Assembly: GCA_035493895.1 (NCBI GenBank)
Contig: DATJHM010000023.1
Coordinates: forward strand, 1 to 5,751
DNA from: DATJHM01 sp035493895
GTDB taxonomy: Bacteria; Chloroflexota; Ktedonobacteria; Ktedonobacterales; Ktedonobacteraceae
Length of the DNA: 5,751 nt
Direction: 5' to 3'
This document shows positions 1 to 5,399 of the stretch, in pieces. How positions within the stretch are numbered: the stretch's first letter is position 1; each line of letters opens with the position of its first letter. The notes beneath the pieces are model-generated. The model was not told where the DNA came from. It searched no databases and saw only the letters and a program-made list of their open reading frames with translations. The position numbers were made by a program, and so were the translations under genes.

Positions 1-386
1 GTTTTTTGGCACGAAGCGCATAACCCATATAAGCGCACCTCGTGTGATTCCAGTATAAGCCCGACGGTGCGAGCTGCCTCTTGTAAAGCCTGAGGTGAGA
101 ATACAACCTCAACGGGTACATCAAGGAGCGCGCCACACGCGCGACAGATCGCATGATCATGCCTCATGATATTCCCATCGTATCGACTTCCCTCATCGCC
201 CGATGGCAGCTCCAGGATATATGCTTGCTCTACCAGATGATGCAAAATGCGGTAGACGCTTGCCAGCCCGATGCGGGGACGTTGCTGTTTCACCAGCGCG
301 TATACCTCTGAAGCCGTTGGATGGTTATGCGTAGAACACACGACATCCAATACCGCTTTTGCGTTTGCGTTTAGTGTTTTTTCCAT
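1..386 (-). CDS. Fur/PerR-family metal-dependent transcriptional regulator (3' end beyond window)
   Basis: Cytoplasmic DNA-binding repressor of the ferric uptake regulator superfamily, which senses a metal ion or peroxide. From the ATG at 386, 128 residues are visible and the frame is still open at the edge; family members are about 140 residues, so only a short tail is missing. Residues 1-65 form the winged helix (TASEVYALVKQQRPRIGLASVYRILHHL). RYDGN (68-72) precedes HDH (76-78) and the metal site; C81-x2-C84 and C123-x2-C126 are the structural zinc cysteine pairs, and E113/H115 are further candidate ligands. A GGGTGA ribosome-binding site sits six bases before the ATG. The gene has its own promoter and a Fur box, so autoregulation is likely. 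The RYDGN-x3-HDH pattern is compatible with either PerR or Fur; residues do not settle metal specificity (Fe, Mn or Zn). The family call is firm, the subfamily is not. Confidence 0.93.
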   Translation of the reverse strand, partial: MEKTLNANAKAVLDVVCSTHNHPTASEVYALVKQQRPRIGLASVYRILHHLVEQAYILELPSGDEGSRYDGNIMRHDHAICRACGALLDVPVEVVFSPQALQEAARTVGLILESHEVRLYGLCASCQK

Positions 387-399
387 GTTAGGTCACCCT

Positions 400-419
400 A
401 ATAATGATAATCATTCTCA
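400..419. promoter_or_regulatory. Fur box (operator) upstream of the fur-like gene
   Basis: Bases 400-418 match 17 of 19 positions of the classical Fur box GATAATGATAATCATTATC. Bases 405-419 match the 7-1-7 form TGATAATNATTATCA at all but one defined position. The site lies 13 bases upstream of the start codon and about 10-30 bases downstream of the predicted transcription start, so a bound repressor would block the early transcribed region. Both consensus sequences are established; binding by this particular protein is inferred. Confidence 0.82.
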
Positions 420-433
420 CTTTGACTACTAAA

Positions 434-462
434 ACTATACCCTCTGAGGGTAATACTGTCAA
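434..462 (-). promoter_or_regulatory. Sigma70-type promoter of the fur-like gene
   Basis: Read on the minus strand, TTGACA (457-462) is separated by exactly 17 bases from TATAGT (434-439). Transcription should start near 427, giving a leader of about 40 nt that includes the Fur box. The -35 is a perfect consensus and the -10 differs from TATAAT at one position. Confidence 0.82.
438..452. promoter_or_regulatory. 15-bp perfect palindrome inside the fur promoter spacer
   Basis: TACCCTCTGAGGGTA is a 7+1+7 perfect inverted repeat. It fills most of the -35/-10 spacer and overlaps the -10 by two bases. The position is typical of a repressor or MerR-type activator operator, and the sequence is unrelated to the AT-rich Fur box next door. 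The regulator that would bind it is not identifiable from the window. Confidence 0.5.
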
Positions 463-471
463 GTTTTGGTT

Positions 472-492
472 GTGAAGGCTTCAGGGCTTCAC
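472..492. repeat. Short inverted repeat upstream of the fur promoter
   Basis: GTGAAG (472-477) and CTTCAC (487-492) are perfect 6-bp arms around a 9-base loop. A nested TGAAG-G-CTTCA repeat shares the left arm. It lies about 10 bases upstream of the fur -35 and is followed by an A/T-rich run. It could be an upstream regulator site; as a terminator it is poor because no T tract follows the stem on either strand. Confidence 0.3.
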
Positions 493-575
493 AAAGATTT
501 TAAAAAAATGTGGTCATGCAGATGATCTGGAGAGAGATGAGGATGCAGGATCATGGGCAAGTATGTTTCGTTGTT

Positions 576-584
576 TGATATAAT
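576..584 (+). promoter_or_regulatory. Extended -10 promoter of the membrane protein gene
   Basis: TGATATAAT is a perfect extended -10 element (TGN plus TATAAT at 579-584). No good -35 hexamer is seen 16-18 bases upstream, as is common for extended -10 promoters. The expected transcription start near 591 lies after the alternative ATG at 585, which argues for translation from 642. The 387-641 gap otherwise holds the fur control region and a loose ATGATC/GATCAT inverted repeat (522-527/549-554). Confidence 0.6.
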
Positions 585-641
585 ATGGCAAATAGTATGC
601 TGTTCAGTACGACTCTCTTTTTCGAAAATAATGAGGACATT

Positions 642-1313
642 ATGGACGCGAATGCAATCCTGGCACGGGCGAAGCAAGATGCCGCAATGCCAGAGGGCTG
701 GATCATTTTTCCATTGCTACGACGAAAAGTCATTGCCGGTCTGCTGGGTTGGGCCTTTGGTATCGTGATGGGGTTGGGGCTGTTCGTGGCAATTGCGACG
801 GCGGTGATCCCTGCGAATTACCAGCATGGTATCGCGCAAGCGGTGATCACCACGATTCTTCTGGGCATATTTTTGTTTGTTGGTCTGGGGAGTGCCTGGA
901 CGTTTGTGCAGGATATGCTACGCCTGCGCCATGCTGATGAGCATATCATTGTAATTACGCCTGAGGATTTTGTAAAGCAGGAGGGGAAAAAGGTGATACA
1001 TGTGCCGTTGCTTGAAGTTCGCCATGTAACTGCACGTGGTGTACCGCCCCCCGATCGTGATAATCTGCAAGATCATGCGACTGTGCGCGATGTAGCTGGC
1101 ATTGGTGATAATGTGGCGGCCTTTCTTGTCGGGCGCAACGTATCGGGCACCGGCCAACGCTGGATGCGCAATCGCAGGAGGACGCCTACATCGCTGGCCT
1201 TTGTGGATACTCGTACTGACAATGAGGTCACTGTTGTGCAAGATAACGCGTATGGTGATCCGTTTTTGATTGCAGCTTATTTGAAGCAATATGCCTCTAC
1301 CGTTTTGCACTAG
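642..1313 (+). CDS. Membrane protein of unknown function, two helices plus a possible PH-like cytoplasmic domain
   Basis: I do not recognise a named family. From the ATG at 642 the product is 223 residues. This start is chosen because GAGGA lies four bases upstream and because the ATG at 585 abuts the -10 element. Residues 1-29 are polar. Two hydrophobic segments follow at about 30-57 (IAGLLGWAFGIVMG...) and 63-90, joined by a short PANYQHG turn, so both ends should face the same side. Residues 99-133 (DEHIIVITPEDFVKQEGKK...) resemble the opening strands of bacterial PH-like domains often found on small membrane proteins, a weak resemblance made by eye. The middle (135-182) is arginine-rich and lacks catalytic motifs. 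The C-terminal 184-219 has a VDTRTDNEVTVVQ beta pattern followed by a helix. The gene stands alone with its own promoter; no clear terminator is seen between it and the tRNA promoter. Confidence 0.8.
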   Translation: MDANAILARAKQDAAMPEGWIIFPLLRRKVIAGLLGWAFGIVMGLGLFVAIATAVIPANYQHGIAQAVITTILLGIFLFVGLGSAWTFVQDMLRLRHADEHIIVITPEDFVKQEGKKVIHVPLLEVRHVTARGVPPPDRDNLQDHATVRDVAGIGDNVAAFLVGRNVSGTGQRWMRNRRRTPTSLAFVDTRTDNEVTVVQDNAYGDPFLIAAYLKQYASTVLH

Positions 1314-1392
1314 CTGCCTTATGTATAGGGCTATATTGTGCAGAATGGGTAAGAGAGGAATTATCTGCCTATAGAAATTTGGCAAAAAAGTC

Positions 1393-1421
1393 TTGACGGA
1401 TAATGCCAGTTCTGGTATACT
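1393..1421 (+). promoter_or_regulatory. Promoter of tRNA-Pro
   Basis: TTGACG (1393-1398), a 17-base spacer and TATACT (1416-1421). The -10 ends 16 bases before the mature 5' end of the tRNA, leaving a leader of only about 10 nt for RNase P to remove. Confidence 0.8.
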
Positions 1422-1437
1422 AACTTCGTTCCGAAAA

Positions 1438-1511
1438 CGGGGTGTAGCGCAGCCCGGTAGCGCACTACAATGGGGTTGTAGTGGTCGGAGGTTCAAATCC
1501 TCTCACCCCGA
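1438..1511 (+). tRNA. tRNA-Pro(GGG)
   Basis: A full 74-nt cloverleaf can be folded. The acceptor stem CGGGGTG/CACCCCG has all seven pairs. The D arm is GCGC/GCGC around AGCCCGGTA, and the anticodon stem is CTACA/TGTAG. The anticodon loop ATGGGGT places GGG at 1472-1474 with G37 at 1475. A 5-nt variable region leads to a T arm GGAGG-TTCAAAT-CCTCT with one terminal G-T pair. The first pair C1-G72 with discriminator A73 is the usual bacterial tRNA-Pro identity. CCA is not encoded (CTA follows), so a CCA-adding enzyme is required. It decodes CCC and CCU. Confidence 0.96.
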
Positions 1512-1513
1512 CT

Positions 1514-1554
1514 AAAGCGATGGCATTTACCCCCTTAACTGCCATCGCTTTTTT
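1514..1554 (+). terminator. Rho-independent terminator of tRNA-Pro
   Basis: AAAGCGATGGCA (1514-1525) pairs perfectly over 12 bp with TGCCATCGCTTT (1540-1551) across a 14-base loop. The stem runs into six T (1549-1554). It begins three bases after the tRNA. The leftward operon converges on the same hairpin, but in that direction the stem is followed only by TTTA, so it should work less well for the operon. Confidence 0.88.
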
Positions 1555-1560
1555 GTTTGC

Positions 1561-2628
1561 TCACTTTTGTTTCACCGCAGTAATCAGCGTCGCGCCCGGC
1601 GTCAGCAATCTGTACCGGCGTATCTCCCCCATCCCCAATCCCTCCAGCCACTCTTTCACCGTCGCAAACGGATAGCACGTTCCCCCCACAGTTGCCATCG
1701 TCAGGGCCATGAATTGCACCATCAGCGAAGCCAGCCGTGAGCCGTGCGTCTGGTCCGTTACCTGATCCACAAAAACTAAGACTCCGCCCGGCCTCAGCGT
1801 CTGCACAACCTTCGCCAGAACACGCTGATTGAGCTCGGGCTGGAGCAAGTGGGCGATGTGGAAGTAGAGGGCGACATCGAATTGGCCTTCGAGCTGTGTA
1901 CCAAACTCATCCTGCACAATATCGCCGCAGATGAAGCTCATTCTCTCTTTCAGATGCATGATAGCCGCTGTACGCTGTCCCGCTTCAATGCCGGTTTGAA
2001 GATCGAGAATCGTTGCCTGAAGCCCTGGATAACGACGGCAGAAGAGCGCACTATATCCCGCGTGCGAGCCCCCTACGTCCAGGAGTCGTTGCGCTTTTGC
2101 AGGCAGCCTGGCGCGATAGACAACCTCGCGTCCCAACGTCGTGGCGAGCGAAGCCAGTCCTGCGTAATGGCGCATCAGCAGGCGCTGTTGCTCTGGTGTG
2201 CTGGCATCCTCGTCATAAGGCATCCGCATTGCAGGCGCGTTGTTCTGGATCACCTCCGGCATATGTTCCCAGATAGCACTGATATCAGGACTGTGAATGA
2301 TGTAGGGCGCGATATTCAGTGGTGAGCTATTGACCAACCAGCGTTGTGTCTGGCGTGTATTGCAATAGAGCCCCCTCTTGAGCCGTAAATAGCCCGCAGA
2401 TACTAATAGTTGGAGAAGCAGCTCAAGGCCCTGTGGGTGGCATCTCAGCGCTTCTGCGAGCTGGTCTCGGCTCATTCCCCGTGTCGCAAGAAGATCAAAG
2501 AGCCCTAGCTCGCAACCTGTGACCAGCATTTTGGCAATGCCAACCGTCAGTGGGGTATCAAATAATGGCGTTGGGAGCAAGTTGAGGCGGGCCAGGATAT
2601 ATTCCAGTGGAGTCAGGCGCAGAGGCAT
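1561..2628 (-). CDS. SAM-dependent methyltransferase, Methyltransf_2 (O-methyltransferase) type
   Basis: A class I methyltransferase transferring a methyl group from S-adenosylmethionine, of the type that includes plant and bacterial small-molecule O-methyltransferases, CrtF and BchU. The 355-residue product has an N-terminal winged-helix dimerisation region (about 25-100: GLFDLLATRGMSRDQLAEAL, then LLQLLVSAGYLRLKRGLY). The Rossmann domain follows, with motif I LDVGGSHAGYS (183-193), acidic D209 after strand 2, GD at 235-236 and RPGG at 279-282. H257 in LYFHIAH aligns with the catalytic-base histidine of O-methyltransferases (LHxW), though the usual Trp is absent. I chose the ATG at 2628, which overlaps the UbiA stop as TAATG with AGGAG ten bases upstream. 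A GTG at 2679 in the same frame would add 17 residues inside UbiA. The overlap implies translational coupling, so it probably acts on the prenyltransferase product or a related substrate. The acceptor is unknown. Confidence 0.88.
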   Translation of the reverse strand: MPLRLTPLEYILARLNLLPTPLFDTPLTVGIAKMLVTGCELGLFDLLATRGMSRDQLAEALRCHPQGLELLLQLLVSAGYLRLKRGLYCNTRQTQRWLVNSSPLNIAPYIIHSPDISAIWEHMPEVIQNNAPAMRMPYDEDASTPEQQRLLMRHYAGLASLATTLGREVVYRARLPAKAQRLLDVGGSHAGYSALFCRRYPGLQATILDLQTGIEAGQRTAAIMHLKERMSFICGDIVQDEFGTQLEGQFDVALYFHIAHLLQPELNQRVLAKVVQTLRPGGVLVFVDQVTDQTHGSRLASLMVQFMALTMATVGGTCYPFATVKEWLEGLGMGEIRRYRLLTPGATLITAVKQK

Positions 2629-3509
2629 TAGCGTAGCACTCCTATTATCCATCCTATTGCCAGTAACAGGCTGGCACACACAATGCTATAAAAATAGCGT
2701 TGAGATAGGGCTTTCTCCTGCCTATCTCTGAAATAAAAATATGCTGCCACTGTTCCAGTACAGATCACAAAGAGAAGCGGTAGCACTATTTGATTTTGTG
2801 TAGGAACGAGCTGGACAAGCGAGACAAAACCAATCAGGAGAACACTCAACAGAACACACAAGGTACACACGAGATAGCTGGCTTTTCTTCCCAGCACAAC
2901 CGCTAACGTGTGAAGATTGCTTGCTCGATCCTCCTCAAGGTCGGGCAACGAGTTAGCCAGATTGATGGCAATTCCTAGCAGCGCTGCTACAGGAGTAAAC
3001 CAGCCGAGAAACGATGTGAAATGTTCTACGCCAACAAACGCGTAGAGTGGAATGAGCGGTATAGCCAGAGCGAATACCACACCACTCAGAGGCGTTGCTT
3101 TCAGTCCCAGATTATACCCTAGAGCGAGCGCCAGATAGAGCAACGAAATCAGGCCTGCCAGTCTGCTGAGTGGTAAAAGTAGCAATAGCATGAGCGCCAT
3201 ACAGCATATACTGCCATATAGTGCCTCGCGGGGTGTGATCAGGCCCAGAGGAATGGGCTTCTTTTTCTTGCCCAGAGTGTCGGTTGCACGATCACAATAA
3301 TCATTGTGTATCGCAATCGCTACCTGCATTGCCGTATGTGCTCCTATGAGCAAAAGAATTTCAGGCCAGGCTAAAACCGGCCATGCCGCCAGCAATACGA
3401 AGAAAGTTACCGCCACCACATGAATGGCGACCGGAATGGGATGGACCAGGAGAAAGAGGCCAGTGAAAATCTCATGGGGCCGTCGTTTCCCTGGCATCTC
3501 CATTGACAT
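2628..3509 (-). CDS. UbiA-family prenyltransferase
   Basis: An integral membrane enzyme that attaches an isoprenoid diphosphate chain to an aromatic or polar acceptor. The 293-residue product has about eight or nine hydrophobic helices. The first Asp-rich motif is NDYCDRATD (69-77), a full match to NDxxDxxxD, which binds Mg-diphosphate. It is followed by the basic run KKKKPIPLG (81-89), where the family usually has a basic residue before P-x-P-x-G. YNLGLKATPLSG (132-142) is also typical. The second motif is DLEED (190-194) in NSLPDLEEDRASN. The ATG at 3509 is chosen for GGGAG six bases upstream; a TTG at 3551 in frame is adjacent to the previous stop and less likely. The gene starts 42 bases after the anti-sigma stop. 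The family includes MenA, UbiA, BchG and archaeal lipid synthases. Nothing visible picks one, and no quinone or chlorophyll genes adjoin it here. Confidence 0.9.
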   Translation of the reverse strand: MSMEMPGKRRPHEIFTGLFLLVHPIPVAIHVVAVTFFVLLAAWPVLAWPEILLLIGAHTAMQVAIAIHNDYCDRATDTLGKKKKPIPLGLITPREALYGSICCMALMLLLLLPLSRLAGLISLLYLALALGYNLGLKATPLSGVVFALAIPLIPLYAFVGVEHFTSFLGWFTPVAALLGIAINLANSLPDLEEDRASNLHTLAVVLGRKASYLVCTLCVLLSVLLIGFVSLVQLVPTQNQIVLPLLFVICTGTVAAYFYFRDRQEKALSQRYFYSIVCASLLLAIGWIIGVLR

Positions 3510-3551
3510 CCTTTTCTCCCAGTTTATTTGTGATGGTATAGCTCTACACAA

Positions 3552-4118
3552 TTACCAGACAGGTAAGCGGTCCATCACAGCTTTATACCATTCAGAGCGC
3601 ATCTCATCACCAGCCAGCGCCAGCGTGATCCACACGCCAAGGATAGTGCCTATGATCCATAAGATAAGGCTCAGGGTCCCGGAATTCATCGTCGTGAGAT
3701 TCTGCATGAAATTGCTAAAGAACGTAGAGACAGCATCATGCCCATTTACCACTGGTAAAGTCGTGCGCAGTGTTGGTTGAGCAAGAATGAGTCCTAGTGT
3801 AGAGACCGTCGCCAGCAGGATGGCTGCCAGGAGTTCGTGAAGTGAGAGGCGGAATAGCACAAAGGATGATTCGCGCCCTTTTTTTTCTTTGTGTTGGACG
3901 TCCAGAGCGACGCGTTGCATAATGTGCGTCGTCAGGTGAGCAGGCTCAATCACCTGTTCCATGGTAGAGAGCGTCCGGGTTACTTCTTCCAGAGCATGCA
4001 AGTCTGCTCGGCAGGCAGGGCAGATCGAGAGATGCGCCTCAAGAGCACGGATTTCTGCCAATGACAGTTGTTGATCAAGATAGAGCTGTAACTGCCAGAC
4101 CGCCTTTGTACAGCGCAT
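3552..4118 (-). CDS. Membrane anti-sigma factor with zinc-finger (zf-HC2/ZAS-like) domain
   Basis: Probably holds the upstream sigma factor at the membrane until a signal releases it. From the ATG at 4118 the product is 188 residues. A GTG two codons upstream (4124) is an equal alternative, since each has a GAGG five bases before it. Numbering from the GTG: C5, then H31-x3-C35-x2-C38 (HLSICPACR), the conserved anti-sigma zinc motif in the sigma-binding helical bundle. A charged linker (75-90) leads to two hydrophobic segments, about 97-115 and 150-171. With a cytoplasmic N-terminus the C-terminal tail (172-190) would also be cytoplasmic, leaving a ~35-residue external loop. Single-pass anti-sigmas with a large external domain are more usual. 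It starts 13 bases after the sigma stop. The role rests on the motif and the adjacent ECF gene. Confidence 0.87.
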   Translation of the reverse strand: MRCTKAVWQLQLYLDQQLSLAEIRALEAHLSICPACRADLHALEEVTRTLSTMEQVIEPAHLTTHIMQRVALDVQHKEKKGRESSFVLFRLSLHELLAAILLATVSTLGLILAQPTLRTTLPVVNGHDAVSTFFSNFMQNLTTMNSGTLSLILWIIGTILGVWITLALAGDEMRSEWYKAVMDRLPVW

Positions 4119-4131
4119 AAACACCTCTCCC

Positions 4132-4755
4132 TCATTCTTCGTTCTTGTAGAACGCTTCCAAACGTTCTTTCAGCAAATTGCGAGCGCGGAACAAATGTGT
4201 TTTAATGGTACCGATCGGCATCGTGAGAATTTCAGCCATCTCCTCGTAGGTCATTTCTTGTAAATGACGTAATACGAGCACCGCTCGGTATTTAGCAGGT
4301 AGTTGTGAGAGATGTTCACGTACGACATGCTGGCGATCTTGTGCCTCCAGATGCGTGCTGATCTGCTCCTCACTACTGATATGTTCCTCTTGCATCGCGT
4401 TTTGCAGTGCCTTATCGCGTTTTCGTAGTTCAAGCTGTTTGAGGCTACAATTGTAGGCAATACGATAGAGCCAGGTGGAGAAACGCGCATCTCCTCGGAA
4501 TGAACCCAGGCCCTGCCAGGCAGCCAGAAAGGTCTCCTGTGTTACTTCGTTTGCCTCTTCATACTGTTGAAGCATACGAAAAACCAGATTAAAGACCCGG
4601 CGCTGATGACGTTGTACCAGCAGAGCGAAGGCATCCTGGTCTCCGGCTCGGCTGGCAATAACGAGTGCGACATCGTCTTGTTCGGTCTGAGCCGGGGTAA
4701 TAGCCGGCACTTGTAGACCCAGACTGCGCAGCGGCTGCGATAAAAAATCACTCAT
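4132..4755 (-). CDS. ECF (sigma70 family group 4) RNA polymerase sigma factor, RpoE/SigW-like
   Basis: Directs RNA polymerase to a small regulon. The 207-residue product has region 2 at about 42-105 (FALLVQRHQRRVFNLVFRML, then the conserved EEANEVTQETFLAAW and FRGDARFSTWLYRIAYN, which contact core and melt the -10). A linker follows at 106-145, then region 4 at about 147-200 (LSQLPAKYRAVLVLRHL, MTYEEMAEIL, IGTIKTHLFRARNLLKERL), the helix-turn-helix for the -35. The ATG at 4755 is chosen because family homology starts soon after it. An upstream TTG at 4797 would place the start in the promoter. No clear Shine-Dalgarno sequence precedes the ATG, consistent with a very short leader if the TGAAAC promoter is used. 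No long C-terminal extension is present. It is first in the operon, followed by its presumed anti-sigma factor. Confidence 0.94.
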   Translation of the reverse strand: MSDFLSQPLRSLGLQVPAITPAQTEQDDVALVIASRAGDQDAFALLVQRHQRRVFNLVFRMLQQYEEANEVTQETFLAAWQGLGSFRGDARFSTWLYRIAYNCSLKQLELRKRDKALQNAMQEEHISSEEQISTHLEAQDRQHVVREHLSQLPAKYRAVLVLRHLQEMTYEEMAEILTMPIGTIKTHLFRARNLLKERLEAFYKNEE

Positions 4756-4766
4756 AATTACTATGC

Positions 4767-4796
4767 TTAGAGAGTAGTGGAATGAAAAAAGTTTCA
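4767..4796 (-). promoter_or_regulatory. Predicted ECF-type promoter of the sigma operon
   Basis: On the minus strand TGAAAC (4791-4796, continuing as TT) is the -35 used by SigW-type ECF factors and is close to GGAACTT of RpoE. TCTAA (4767-4771), 19 bases after TGAAAC, resembles the RpoE -10. Transcription would start near 4760, only a few bases before the ATG. A vegetative-like extended -10, TGCTATGAT (4835-4843, minus strand), may give basal expression. This is prediction by motif only. Confidence 0.5.
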
Positions 4797-4805
4797 AATT
4801 TCAGG

Positions 4806-4835
4806 TGAAACATCTTCTTTGCTACATGTATCATA
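4806..4835 (+). promoter_or_regulatory. Predicted ECF-type promoter of the divergent membrane protein gene
   Basis: TGAAAC (4806-4811) is followed after 19 bases by TCATA (4831-4835), the same spacing as the opposite promoter. The two TGAAAC motifs form an inverted repeat 9 bases apart and point outward. The predicted start near 4842 leaves a leader of about 33 nt with a good ribosome-binding site. Confidence 0.42.
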
Positions 4836-4874
4836 TCATAGCACGTAGTGAATACTCACTGAGAGGGAAAGCAT

Positions 4875-5321
4875 ATGTCTTTGAATGTTTTACTAGTACT
4901 CATTGGCTGGTTATTTGCGCTTGCCATCTTCTTTGGCTTCATTATCTTGTTGCGCTATATTCAGCATCGTGAGCATATGGAGCTCATCAGGCAGGGGATA
5001 AATCCACATAAGACCCAGAAGCATCGACGTAGCCGTGGTATTCTCCGTGCTGGCCTGATTACGATGATGGTTGGATTCTCTTTAACCATCGGATTGTACC
5101 CCGTAGGTTTTTTCCTGCCGACCGCCTTTACCAATACGCCGTTTCATCTGGGTCCCTGGCTTTTGCCGGGCCTGATCCCCCTCGGCGTCGGGGCCGCCTT
5201 GACGATTAGCTATTATCTGGAGCAATCAAGCCAGACAGGGAGTGAGGAAACAGACGAGAAAGAGAATGTCATTCATTTGCGAGAACATCGCACAAAAGAG
5301 CGCCAGGAGGGGGCGGAATGA
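4875..5321 (+). CDS. Small three-helix membrane protein, DUF6249-like
   Basis: Function unknown. The 148-residue product begins at the ATG at 4875, seven bases after AGAGGG. A first hydrophobic segment (about 5-27) is followed by the charged stretch RYIQHREHMELIRQGINPHK (27-46). Its R-E-x-M-x-L-I-x-x-G-I/L-x-P pattern is what I associate with DUF6249-type proteins encoded near ECF sigma factors. Two further membrane segments lie at about 57-81 and 91-114. A hydrophilic acidic/basic tail (115-148) ends the protein. With three helices the two termini lie on opposite sides. It is transcribed divergently from the ECF sigma operon and may share its control region, so a role in signal sensing or in the response is plausible but inferred. 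The DUF assignment is from memory of the motif. Confidence 0.82.
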   Translation: MSLNVLLVLIGWLFALAIFFGFIILLRYIQHREHMELIRQGINPHKTQKHRRSRGILRAGLITMMVGFSLTIGLYPVGFFLPTAFTNTPFHLGPWLLPGLIPLGVGAALTISYYLEQSSQTGSEETDEKENVIHLREHRTKERQEGAE

Positions 5322-5324
5322 TAA

Positions 5325-5350
5325 GAAGGGCGTCTGGCCTTTGTTTTTTT
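5325..5350 (+). terminator. Weak possible terminator after the membrane protein gene
   Basis: AAGG (5326-5329) pairs with CCTT (5338-5341), extended by a terminal G-T pair, and is followed by TGTTTTTTT. The T tract is good but the stem is only 4-5 bp with a poor interior, so termination efficiency is doubtful. It sits just before the rRNA promoter. Confidence 0.42.
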
Positions 5351-5361
5351 CTCAAAATTAC

Positions 5362-5375
5362 GAATTTATAAATTC
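5362..5375. repeat. AT-rich palindrome upstream of the rRNA promoter
   Basis: GAATTTATAAATTC is a perfect 14-bp palindrome. A second arrangement pairs CGAATTT (5361-5367) with AAATTCG (5382-5388). Both lie within the AT-rich tract at about -60 to -40 from the rRNA start, where RNA polymerase alpha subunits (UP element) or a Fis-like factor could bind. Confidence 0.5.
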
Positions 5376-5399
5376 ATAAAAAAATTCGCAAAAAACCCC

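Noticed and set aside
522..554. ATGATC/GATCAT inverted repeat upstream of the membrane gene
   Set aside because: The arms are only 6 bp and 21 bases apart, which is easily expected by chance.
585..641. Upstream ATG giving a 19-residue longer membrane protein
   Set aside because: It begins one base after the TATAAT element, so it would not be on the transcript, and it has no ribosome-binding site.
918..1496. Long open frame on the minus strand across the end of the membrane gene and the tRNA
   Set aside because: It is antisense to a better gene and runs through tRNA-Pro. The protein shows no family pattern.
1849..2325. Open frame of 158 codons on the plus strand
   Set aside because: It lies wholly inside the methyltransferase gene in antisense, and its translation is a compositional shadow without domain features.
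3510..3551. Extension of UbiA to a TTG start
   Set aside because: It directly abuts the anti-sigma stop and lacks a ribosome-binding site, while the ATG at 3509 has GGGAG at proper spacing.
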